Shown here piece after piece: positions 7,038 through 16,703 of a stretch of 33,593 nt of DNA. Positions within the stretch are counted from its first letter, which is position 1. Every line of letters starts with the position of its first letter. The DNA comes from JAKFWF01 sp031365375 (GTDB lineage Bacteria > Pseudomonadota > Alphaproteobacteria > Rhizobiales > Hyphomicrobiaceae). A program made the position numbers and the translations under genes. The stretch lies in assembly GCA_031365375.1 (NCBI GenBank), contig JANLXZ010000106.1, positions 1 to 33,593 of the forward strand, given 5' to 3'. The notes under the pieces are model-generated. The model was not told the DNA's origin. It ran no database searches and saw only the letters and a program-made list of their open reading frames with translations.

Positions 7038-9182
7038 ATGAGCTTCGAACGTCTGTTCCACCCGCGTGGCATCGCGATCATTGGTGCGTCGGCCGACGCC
7101 ACACGGATTGGTGGTCACCCGCTGCGCGCGCTCCAAAAGGCCGGCTACAAGGGTGGGATCTTTCCTGTTAATCCGCGCTATCCCGAGATCAACGGGCTCG
7201 CCTGCTATCCATCGTGCGCTGCCATTGGCGCGCCCTGCGACGTGGCAATCGTCGCTGTGCCGGCTGCGCTAGTCGCCCAGGCCGTGCGCGACTGTGGCGC
7301 TGCTGGCATTGGCTTCGCAGTCATTCTAACGGCCGGGTTTCGCGAGACCGGACCCGAGGGTGCCAAGCTCGAGGCAGAACTCAAACAGGTTGCCATCGAC
7401 GCCAACGTGCGCCTCATCGGGCCCAACTGCCAAGGTCTGATCTCGCTGGAAGACCGCGTGTGGGCGGTGTTCGGATCTGTATCGGAAGAGACCGAGCTTC
7501 GACCTGGCCGCGTCTCGTGCGCGTTCCAATCCGGCGGCTTTGGTTATGCCATCGTCAATCTCGCCGAAGCGCAGGGCGTCGGCTTTCGGTATTGCGTCTC
7601 GTCGGGCAATGAGACCGACATCGCGATGCCCGAACTGCTCTCGGCATTCCTCGACGATCCGGGCACCGACATAGTGTTCGGTGTCATGGAAGGCACTCCC
7701 GACGCTCGCGGTCTGATCGAACTCGGCCGCAAGTCACTGCACCTCGGCAAACCTGTGCTGATTTGGAAAAGTGCAACGACTGAGGTCGGTGCCAAGGCCG
7801 CCCAATCGCATACAGCCAATATGACCGGGCGTACCGATTTGTATCGCGCGGCCTTCCGCCAGTCAGGCATCATTGAGGTTGGCGATGTCGAACCGATCGT
7901 CGATATCGCGAAGTTGGTGGCGCATGGGCGACTGCCTACTGGCGGAAACGTCGGCGTACTGTCGATTTCGGGCGGCTCTGGCATCGTGTTCGCAGACCGC
8001 GCAATCGTCAGTGGGTTGAGCCTCCCACCGTTCTCAGAGGCGACACTCGCGGCCCTTCGCCTGATCATCCCGGCCTTCGGCTCGATCCAGAATCCAGCTG
8101 ACGTCACGGCCGGCATTTTTAACGACATGACCCTTCTCACCCGCACAATCGAGATCGTGCTGCAAGACGCGAGCGTCGATCAACTGTGCGTGCTGTTGGC
8201 ATCGATCCCGGGCGCGCCGGCAGCGCGGGCCGCGGAAGCGATTGTGGCAGCGGCAAAGACCACCACCAAACCGATAAGCGTCGGTTGGTCGGGCAGGCGA
8301 GCAAAATCGGAAGAGGCTTATGCCCTTCTCGAAGCGGCCAAGATCGCGGTTATTGCGACGCCCGTGCGGCTCGCAGAAGCAGCATCACGGTTGGCCAAAT
8401 TCGCGATCGATCGACAACGATTGTTGCCCCGTGTAGCGCCCGCCATTCCGTCACTTTCTGCCGAACTCAGGCTGCCATCCAGGGCCGGTGCGCTCAATGA
8501 AGCGGACAGCAAAGCGCTGCTCGCTCGGTTCGGCATTGCGTCGACCCGCGAAGTGTTCGTGGAAGTTGGAGCCGACATTCACGTGGCAACCGCCGGCCTT
8601 GCCCCGCCGTTCGCCGTCAAGGTCGTCGCAGCGGCAATCGCCCACAAGAGCGACGTCGGCGGCGTCAAGCTCGGCGTAGGGGCCGGTGCAGCACTTGCCG
8701 AGGCAGCGGTCGCGGTGGTCGCCAATGCCCGTGCCGCCCTGCCGGAGGCTGCGATCGATGGCCTGCTCGTCGCCGAAATGGCGTCCGGCCTCGAAGTCCT
8801 CGTCGGCGTCGTCAACGACCCGGTATTCGGACCGACAGTCGCGCTCGGACTTGGCGGCGTGCTGACCGAAATTCTAGGCGATGTCACTTACCGCATTGCG
8901 CCTTTCGATATCGATACCGCATACGATATGATCGCGGAATTAAGAGGTGCTCGCTTGTTCGACGGCTATCGCGGTGCGGCGCCATCCGACAAGCCGGCAC
9001 TGGCGCAGTTGCTGGTCGAGGTATCGAAAATGGCGATGGCGTTGCAGGAGCGGATCAGCGAAATCGATATCAATCCGGTTTTTGTTGGCAGTGTTGGCCG
9101 GGGCGTGATCGCGGCCGATGCATTGATCGTTTTGCGCTGTGGCGGCGGTGCGTTATCCAGCAACACTCCCACGCGAACATAG
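7038..9182 (+). CDS. Acyl-CoA synthetase, NDP-forming (ADP-forming acetate-CoA ligase family)
   Basis: A 714-residue fused enzyme. Residues 1-135 are a CoA-binding Rossmann domain (LFHPRGIAIIGASADATRIG); 145-450 are the succinyl-CoA-ligase-like domains with the likely phospho-histidine His258 in QSHTANMTG. Residues about 480-705 form the ATP-grasp domain (FAVKVVAAAIAHKSDVGGVK, then GLGGVLTEILGDV). The family makes or uses acyl-CoA with reversible ATP formation through a phosphohistidine, and several members activate branched or aromatic acids in soil bacteria. Its pairing with a 3-hydroxyacyl-CoA dehydrogenase suggests activation or salvage of an acid in a beta-oxidation route; the substrate cannot be read from the sequence. 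The gap to the upstream gene is only 6 nt, so they are cotranscribed. Length and domain order are complete. Confidence 0.9.
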   Translation: MSFERLFHPRGIAIIGASADATRIGGHPLRALQKAGYKGGIFPVNPRYPEINGLACYPSCAAIGAPCDVAIVAVPAALVAQAVRDCGAAGIGFAVILTAGFRETGPEGAKLEAELKQVAIDANVRLIGPNCQGLISLEDRVWAVFGSVSEETELRPGRVSCAFQSGGFGYAIVNLAEAQGVGFRYCVSSGNETDIAMPELLSAFLDDPGTDIVFGVMEGTPDARGLIELGRKSLHLGKPVLIWKSATTEVGAKAAQSHTANMTGRTDLYRAAFRQSGIIEVGDVEPIVDIAKLVAHGRLPTGGNVGVLSISGGSGIVFADRAIVSGLSLPPFSEATLAALRLIIPAFGSIQNPADVTAGIFNDMTLLTRTIEIVLQDASVDQLCVLLASIPGAPAARAAEAIVAAAKTTTKPISVGWSGRRAKSEEAYALLEAAKIAVIATPVRLAEAASRLAKFAIDRQRLLPRVAPAIPSLSAELRLPSRAGALNEADSKALLARFGIASTREVFVEVGADIHVATAGLAPPFAVKVVAAAIAHKSDVGGVKLGVGAGAALAEAAVAVVANARAALPEAAIDGLLVAEMASGLEVLVGVVNDPVFGPTVALGLGGVLTEILGDVTYRIAPFDIDTAYDMIAELRGARLFDGYRGAAPSDKPALAQLLVEVSKMAMALQERISEIDINPVFVGSVGRGVIAADALIVLRCGGGALSSNTPTRT

Positions 9183-9309
9183 TTCACTGCCAGTTATGCG
9201 CTGATTTTCCAACAGAATCACGCTCGACGACGTATGGCAACACGCGTTAGTCTGATGCAGAATTAGTCACACTGCCAGCACGGGCTGATGAGCCGCCGCG
9301 GAAGTAAAA

Positions 9310-9894
9310 ATGATTGATACTCAAGGCCCGGAAAGACCGTTGAATATTCCGAACTTCATCACGGTCGGCCGGGTCATTCTCGTGCCCATCGTATTTTGGC
9401 TTTTGGTATCGGGCCGCGTACAGGCCGCATTCTACACGTTTGTCGTCGCCGGAATTAGCGACGCGGTCGATGGTTACCTTGCAAAGCGCTTCGGCTGGAC
9501 CACCGAGCTTGGCGCCTACCTCGATCCGCTGGCTGACAAGCTGTTACTGGTGTCGATCTTTGTCGCAATGGGCGTGATGGGTGAAATGCCCTCGTGGCTC
9601 GTCATCGGTGTGGTCACCCGTGACATCATGATCATCGCCGCGGTTATGCTGTCGTGGCTGATGGACCATCCGGTGCGCATTCGGCCGCTGGCGGTGAGCA
9701 AGGCCAATACTGCCGCGCAATTGGTGCTGGCGTCGACCGTCCTTGCCGACGTCGGGTTTGGCCTAGGTCTCATCACTCTCAGATGGATCCTCGTTTGGAC
9801 GACGGCGGTGCTGACGCTCGCCTCTCTCGCCGCTTATATGCGCGCTTGGCTCCAACACATGACCGGCTATGTTCCCACCGACATCGGCGGCTAA
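9310..9894 (+). CDS. CDP-alcohol phosphatidyltransferase family protein (PgsA/cardiolipin-synthase-like)
   Basis: A 194-residue inner-membrane enzyme with several hydrophobic helices. It carries the family signature D51-xx-D54-G55-xx-A58 ... G68-xxx-D72-xxx-D76 (DAVDGYLAKRF and GAYLDPLADK). The usual Arg after the Ala is Lys59 here. These aspartates bind metal and the CDP-alcohol. The family transfers a phosphatidyl group to glycerol-3-phosphate, phosphatidylglycerol or a similar alcohol; the exact acceptor is not decided. In rhizobial genomes a gene of this kind often precedes an AI-2E permease and hdaA, as here. It is preceded by a 127-nt gap with no recognised gene, and ATG 9310 follows GGAAGTAAAA, a fair ribosome binding site. 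Confidence 0.87.
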   Translation: MIDTQGPERPLNIPNFITVGRVILVPIVFWLLVSGRVQAAFYTFVVAGISDAVDGYLAKRFGWTTELGAYLDPLADKLLLVSIFVAMGVMGEMPSWLVIGVVTRDIMIIAAVMLSWLMDHPVRIRPLAVSKANTAAQLVLASTVLADVGFGLGLITLRWILVWTTAVLTLASLAAYMRAWLQHMTGYVPTDIGG

Positions 9895-9946
9895 AGTCTG
9901 CTAGGATATTAAGCGGGCAGAGTTTTTCGAATTGGGGGAAAGACGC

Positions 9947-11032
9947 ATGCGTGTCGAACGCCAGGTACTCTTCTGGCTTGCAGCGCTGTTGGCCTTGGTG
10001 CTGGCGCTTCTGGCGTTGAAGGATGTGCTGTTGCCGTTCCTGATCGGCATCGTGATTGCTTATGCGCTGAACCCGCTGGCCGATCGTCTTTCCAAGATGG
10101 GTGTCAACCGCACGGTCGGATCCGGATTGATCGTCGCTGGCCTCATCGTAGTGATCGTCGTACTGCTCGTGTTCCTGGTGCCGCTGCTTGCCAATCAGAT
10201 CCAACAGATGGGACTATCGCTGCCCGGCGAATTGAACCGCCTGCGCGGTGTCGTGGAATCCTGGGCGCAGGAGAGGCTGGGTGATCGATTCCCCGACTTC
10301 AAGGCAGCGCTCGATCGCACCGTGGCTGATTTCTCAGGCAACTGGTCGGCAGTTGCCGGAACGATTGCGAAGTCCGTGTGGTCGCAGGGCTTGGCTATCG
10401 TCAATTTTTTGTCGTTGTTGCTCATTACGCCACTCGTCGTGTTCTACCTATTGGACGATTGGCACCCCATGCTCGAGCGCGTTGAAACCTGGCTGCCTCG
10501 CGATCACAAAGTCACGATTACGCGGCTTGCGGGCGAAATCAACGATGCCATCTCGGCGTTCATTCGGGGTCAAGGGCTCATCTGTCTGGCGCTCGGCTTC
10601 ATCTACGCTCTTGGTCTGACGTTGATCGGCCTGCGTTATGGCCTCGTAATCGGACTTGCGACGGGGCTGTTGAGTTTCGTGCCATTCGTCGGCTGGGCGC
10701 TTGGTTTGTTGACAGCGGCGACGCTCGCCATTCTGCAGTTTTGGCCAGACACTGTGCCGCTGCTGGAAGTATTCGGGGTCTTCGCACTTGGACAGGTCAT
10801 CGATGCCGCCGTGTTGTCCCCTAAGATTGTCGGTTCGAAAATTGGTCTCCACCCGGTCTGGCTGATCGCGGCGTTGTTCGTTTTCAGCTACCTATTCGGT
10901 TTTGCCGGCGTGCTCGTCGCCGTTCCGGTGGCAGCAGCGATTGCCGTTCTCGTGCGATTTGCACTTGAAGTCTACTTGGGCTCGACGATCTACAAGGGGC
11001 GCAATAATCCACCGTCGATCGGCACGCTTTGA
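9947..11032 (+). CDS. AI-2E family (PerM-like) membrane transporter
   Basis: A 361-residue polytopic membrane protein. Hydrophobic helices are evident at the N-terminus (VLFWLAALLALVLALLALKD), followed by two further helices, a soluble amphipathic region at about 85-150, then a cluster of helices (LGFIYALGLTLIGLRYGLVI, FVPFVGWALGLL) and a C-terminal FAGVLVAVPVAAAIAVLVRF. This is the AI-2E transporter / PerM layout. Members include putative autoinducer exporters and ion-coupled antiporters, so substrate is unknown. ATG 9947 is chosen because GGGGGAAAG lies just upstream; a TTG five codons earlier lies before that site. The stop codon overlaps the TTG start of hdaA (TTGA), so the two are translationally coupled. 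Confidence 0.88.
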   Translation: MRVERQVLFWLAALLALVLALLALKDVLLPFLIGIVIAYALNPLADRLSKMGVNRTVGSGLIVAGLIVVIVVLLVFLVPLLANQIQQMGLSLPGELNRLRGVVESWAQERLGDRFPDFKAALDRTVADFSGNWSAVAGTIAKSVWSQGLAIVNFLSLLLITPLVVFYLLDDWHPMLERVETWLPRDHKVTITRLAGEINDAISAFIRGQGLICLALGFIYALGLTLIGLRYGLVIGLATGLLSFVPFVGWALGLLTAATLAILQFWPDTVPLLEVFGVFALGQVIDAAVLSPKIVGSKIGLHPVWLIAALFVFSYLFGFAGVLVAVPVAAAIAVLVRFALEVYLGSTIYKGRNNPPSIGTL

Positions 11033-11745
11033 CACGTACAAGCCCACAACAATTGGTTCTTGATCTGCCGCATCGGACAGCGCTCGATGCCGAGGATTTT
11101 CTAGTTTCGGATGCCAATGCCGCTGCGGTTGCGATGATCGATCGTTGGCCCAATTGGTCACATTGGGCGATCATGGTCACTGGACCGGAAGGCGCAGGAA
11201 AGAGCCATTTGGCAAACGTCTGGCGTCAGCGCTCGGGGGCGGGACGGATCGATGCTGCATCGTTTGGCGAAAACACTCTCAATCAATTGCGTGAAACTGG
11301 CGGACTTTCGGTTGAAAACCTGGAGGCCGGCATCGGCGATGAAAAGGCACTGTTCCATGCGTTGAACTTGGCGCGCGAGCACAAGTTGTCGTTACTACTT
11401 ACGTCACGGGCGGCACCGGGAGATCTCGAAGTCGACCTGCCGGATTTACGATCCAGGTTGCGTGCCTTGCCGATGGTGGCGATCGATCCGCCAGATCACT
11501 GCCTCTTGCAAGGATTGTTGGTAAAACTATTCGAAGATCGCCAACTTGCCGTCGAACCGGCCGTCATTGCCCATCTGGCCCGCCACATGGACCGGTCGGC
11601 ACGGGCAGCCCAGCGCTTGGTCGCGGCAATCGACGTGCGAGCGCTATCAACCCATCGAAAAGTAACACGGCCACTTGCAGCAGAAGCATTAGCGGCAGAA
11701 GCCCTTGTTTCAGAAGTGGAAAATCGCCTCACCAATGCACGATAA
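11029..11745 (+). CDS. hdaA: DnaA regulatory inactivator HdaA
   Basis: A 238-residue DnaA paralogue. The N-terminus carries a sliding-clamp-binding peptide, QLVLDL (8-13), followed by an AAA+ domain with a Walker A-like GPEGAGKSH (52-60). HdaA works with the DNA-loaded beta clamp to stimulate ATP hydrolysis by DnaA and so prevents over-initiation in alphaproteobacteria. The C-terminal DNA-binding domain of DnaA is absent, as expected. The start is TTG at 11029, overlapping the AI-2E stop; no other start in this frame would keep the clamp motif. The position between an AI-2E permease and ppk is the usual neighbourhood in Rhizobiales, as far as I recall. Confidence 0.88.
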   Translation: MTRTSPQQLVLDLPHRTALDAEDFLVSDANAAAVAMIDRWPNWSHWAIMVTGPEGAGKSHLANVWRQRSGAGRIDAASFGENTLNQLRETGGLSVENLEAGIGDEKALFHALNLAREHKLSLLLTSRAAPGDLEVDLPDLRSRLRALPMVAIDPPDHCLLQGLLVKLFEDRQLAVEPAVIAHLARHMDRSARAAQRLVAAIDVRALSTHRKVTRPLAAEALAAEALVSEVENRLTNAR

Positions 11746-11769
11746 CGTAACGCAGCATAGTTATCCTCG

Positions 11770-11796
11770 TTTCACAAAGTTGTCGTAAACTGACAT
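11770..11796 (+). promoter_or_regulatory. Possible PhoB-type repeat upstream of ppk
   Basis: Three 7-mers of Pho-box flavour, TTTCACA (11770), TTGTCGT (11780) and CTGACAT (11790), lie 40 nt before the ppk start. Their period is 10 bases, whereas the classical Pho box repeats every 11, so this is only a candidate. ppk is in the Pho regulon in several bacteria. Confidence 0.3.
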
Positions 11797-11835
11797 TCGA
11801 GGCGCTTGTTGCGGGCGCCCGCGCGGGAGACGACC

Positions 11836-14031
<2,196 letters not shown>

Positions 14032-14056
14032 TCCACAAAACAGCCGAGTACGTCGA

Positions 14057-15586
14057 GTGAACGATCATTTGCAAACGAACAGTGATCGAGGCCGTTTTGG
14101 CGACCTCGAACCGTTGGGCGTCATCGACATCGGGTCGAACTCGGTGCGCCTCGTCGTGTACGAAGGAGCCGTTCGCGCGCCGACGCCGCTCTTCAACGAG
14201 AAGGTCCTTTGCGGGCTAGGCCGTTCGGTCGCGACCACGGGCAAGCTCGGCGACGAAGCCATCGAGCGCGCGCTCGCAGCATTGACCCGCTTTCGCGCCG
14301 TTGCCCGCATCCTGCGCGTCAAGCATTTGCGCGCTATTGCAACCGCAGCGGTCCGCGACGCAGTTGACGGTGCGGCATTCATCACACGTGGCGAGAAAGC
14401 GTGCGGCGTACCGATACAAATTCTATCGGGCGAGCGCGAAGCAGAGCTCGCCGCGCACGGCATTCGCATGGGCTTTGCCGACGCCGACGGGATCGCGGGC
14501 GATCTTGGCGGCGGCAGCTTAGAACTGGTCGATATCAGGGCCGAGGCCATGAAAGACGCCGTAACGCTGCCGCTCGGCGGCTTACGGCTGATCGATACGA
14601 CGGGCAACAAAATCGAAAAAGCGCTCGAGCTGACCGATCAGCATCTGCAGCGCGTCGACTGGTTGCCGCGCGGTCGCGGACGCACGTTCTATGCAGTTGG
14701 TGGCTCATGGCGCGCACTCGCCAAACTGCATATGGAAATGACCAACTATCCGCTCCGCGTGATGCACGGATATTCGCTCCCAACGAAGGAGGCGATCGAT
14801 TTTTGCGAGATGGTCCGCAAGGGGCGTAAACTTCCCGGATTAGAAGAGATCTCGAAGGCCCGCCGCGAGACCCTGCCTTACGGCGCGCTCGTCATGGAAC
14901 GCGTTCTGAAGCGGATGGAACCGAAGTCGGTAATGTTTTCTGTCTTCGGGATCCGCGAAGGCTTGCTCTTCAGTTTCCTATCGGCACACGAAAAGGCGAA
15001 AGATCCGCTTCTGAGTTTCTGCGAGGACTACGCCCGTTTGCGCTCGCGCTCGGTTCTCCATGCGCATGAACTGTGCGCCTGGACCGACGGTATTTTCGCC
15101 GAACCGGGACCGAAGGAAACGCCGGAGGATCGCCGTCTGCGACATGCCGCGTGCCTATTGTCGGACATCGGTTGGCGCGCGCACCCCGACTATCGCGGCG
15201 AACAGAGCCTCAACGTCATTGCCCATGCGGCACTCGCCGGTGTCGATCATCCCGGCCGCCTATTCCTGGCACTCGCGATCTACTTTCGCCACGTCGGTCC
15301 TGGCGACAAATCGACCGATGAATTTTCAGCCCGCCTCCAGCGTGTGATCGACAAGCGCTCCTTGAAACGAGCGCGCATTATCGGCGCCGCTATTCGCGCT
15401 GCGCATATGATCTCGATCGGCATGCCGGGGATCATAGACGAAACCCAGCTGATGTACGACAAGGGCAAACTGGTGCTCGTCGTACCGGCCGCCTATTCGG
15501 CGATGCACGGCGAGCGTCTGACCCGGCGCTTCGAGACATTGGGTTCACTGCTAGAAAAGGCGACCGAAATCCGGGTTAAAGGCTGA
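14057..15586 (+). CDS. ppx: Exopolyphosphatase (Ppx/GppA family)
   Basis: A 509-residue phosphatase releasing terminal phosphate from polyphosphate; family members may also act on pppGpp. The actin-like ATPase fold is shown by GVIDIGSNSVRLVVYEG at 21-37, AIATAAVRDAVDG near 95 and GDLGGGSLELVDI near 155. The C-terminal third contains HD-like helical sequence (RRLRHAACLLSDIGWRAHPD). The start is GTG 14057; the ribosome binding site is weak, and no better start precedes the conserved motif. In many alphaproteobacteria, as I recall, ppx is followed by rnd; here cbpA follows and rnd lies about 11 kb away at 26644-27810. Confidence 0.93.
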   Translation: MNDHLQTNSDRGRFGDLEPLGVIDIGSNSVRLVVYEGAVRAPTPLFNEKVLCGLGRSVATTGKLGDEAIERALAALTRFRAVARILRVKHLRAIATAAVRDAVDGAAFITRGEKACGVPIQILSGEREAELAAHGIRMGFADADGIAGDLGGGSLELVDIRAEAMKDAVTLPLGGLRLIDTTGNKIEKALELTDQHLQRVDWLPRGRGRTFYAVGGSWRALAKLHMEMTNYPLRVMHGYSLPTKEAIDFCEMVRKGRKLPGLEEISKARRETLPYGALVMERVLKRMEPKSVMFSVFGIREGLLFSFLSAHEKAKDPLLSFCEDYARLRSRSVLHAHELCAWTDGIFAEPGPKETPEDRRLRHAACLLSDIGWRAHPDYRGEQSLNVIAHAALAGVDHPGRLFLALAIYFRHVGPGDKSTDEFSARLQRVIDKRSLKRARIIGAAIRAAHMISIGMPGIIDETQLMYDKGKLVLVVPAAYSAMHGERLTRRFETLGSLLEKATEIRVKG

Positions 15587-15588
15587 TA

Positions 15589-15597
15589 TGGTATAAT
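15589..15597 (+). promoter_or_regulatory. Extended -10 promoter element for cbpA
   Basis: TGG followed directly by TATAAT (15592-15597) gives a perfect -10 with the TGn extension. It lies 52 nt before the ATG at 15649 and just past the ppx stop. No good -35 is seen, which extended -10 promoters can do without. It suggests that cbpA is transcribed separately from ppk-ppx. Confidence 0.5.
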
Positions 15598-15648
15598 CAG
15601 CGCGTTAAATTCGACGAGCAGGCGATCCCTTCAGGAACCGGAACCGAG

Positions 15649-16548
15649 ATGGCGGACGACCCCTACATTGTGCTGGGCGTGGGCAAGGCTGCGACGCAGG
15701 AAGAGATCACGCGTGCCTTTCGCAAACTTGCGAAGGAGCTGCACCCGGACGTCAATCCAAACAATAAAGCTGCGACGGAACGCTTTAAGAAAGCATCTGC
15801 GGCCAATGAACTGCTGAGCGATCCCGACAAACGGCGCAGGTATGATCGCGGTGAGATCGATGCCAGTGGTGAGCCGCGCCGCGCTTATCAACCCCATGGC
15901 AGTCCGTTCAGTGCTGGCGCCCGCCGACCAGCCGGTGCCTATGGGCAGACGGCCGACGACGGTGCGTTCGGCGATATATTCGACGGGCTCTTCGGGTCGC
16001 GCGGACGCCCGGCGGCCATGCGCGGACAAGACCTGCGTTACACCCTAGAGGTCGACCTGCTCGAAGCAGTGACCGGCACGAAGAAGCGCGTGACCTTGCC
16101 GGACGGCGGCGTGCTCGATCTCAACGTCCCGGAAGGCGTTGAGGACGGCCAGGTTCTGCGCCTCAAGGGCAAGGGCGCGGGGGCCATGCGTGGCATCGAG
16201 CCCGGCGACGCGCTGGTCGAGATCCGCGTCCGCACGCACCCTGATTTTAAACGGGTCGGCGATGACCTGGTTATGGAGCTGCCGATCAGTCTCGACGAAG
16301 CGGTGCTCGGCGCCAAGATCGAAGTCGCAACGGCCACAGGCCGCGTGCAACTAACGATCCCCAAGGGCACCAGCTCAGGCCGCGTATTCCGCCTGAAGGG
16401 CAAGGGCGTCGCCAACCGCGCGACCGGCAACACCGGCGATCAGCTTGTCACCGTGCGCATCCAGCTTCCCGAAAAAATCGACGACGGCTTGGCGTATTTC
16501 CTGTCCGAATGGCGGCAGAAGAACGGTTACGATCCGCGGAAGAAGTGA
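15649..16548 (+). CDS. cbpA: DnaJ-type co-chaperone, CbpA-like
   Basis: A 299-residue protein. Residues 4-67 are a J domain with the invariant His32-Pro33-Asp34 in LHPDVNP, which stimulates DnaK ATPase. A Gly/Arg/Ala-rich linker with FGDIFDGLFG follows at about 70-125. The remainder is the two-barrel substrate-binding domain (DLRYTLEVDLLEAVTGTKKR, LKGKGAGAMRGIEPGDALVE, RVFRLKGKGVANRATGN). The four-CxxCxGxG zinc region of true DnaJ is missing, which places it in the CbpA class. The gene has its own likely promoter and ends 155 nt before the convergent pim-like operon, with a palindromic element between them. Confidence 0.92.
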   Translation: MADDPYIVLGVGKAATQEEITRAFRKLAKELHPDVNPNNKAATERFKKASAANELLSDPDKRRRYDRGEIDASGEPRRAYQPHGSPFSAGARRPAGAYGQTADDGAFGDIFDGLFGSRGRPAAMRGQDLRYTLEVDLLEAVTGTKKRVTLPDGGVLDLNVPEGVEDGQVLRLKGKGAGAMRGIEPGDALVEIRVRTHPDFKRVGDDLVMELPISLDEAVLGAKIEVATATGRVQLTIPKGTSSGRVFRLKGKGVANRATGNTGDQLVTVRIQLPEKIDDGLAYFLSEWRQKNGYDPRKK

Positions 16549-16593
16549 GAGGTTGGGGGGAGTGTCTGCCTGCTCCTCAATGCGCACCGAAAC

Positions 16594-16679
16594 GTAGGTG
16601 GGGTCAAGCGGAGCGCGACCCAACATCCACGGCCGATGTTAACCGCGTTGGGTCGCTCGAAGCGCTTGAACCAACCTAC
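16594..16679. repeat. Composite palindromic repeat element, copy 1 (between cbpA and pimD-like gene)
   Basis: The ends GTAGGTGGGGTCAAGCG and CGCTTGAACCAACCTAC are imperfect inverted repeats. Inside are GGGTC/GACCC pairs in the left arm and a central AACATC (16622-16627) / GATGTT (16635-16640) hairpin, so the unit folds as a cruciform. The end sequence GTAGGT(T)GGG is shared with the element at 19080-19208. It sits between two convergent genes and may act as a bidirectional terminator or be a REP/MITE-like mobile palindrome. Confidence 0.65.
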
Positions 16680-16703
16680 AAGACAACGCCTCGTTCTCGC
16701 TAC

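Noticed and set aside
9183..9309. Possible tRNA or small RNA in the gap before the CDP-alcohol phosphotransferase gene
   Set aside because: No cloverleaf, T-loop motif or strong stem could be found.
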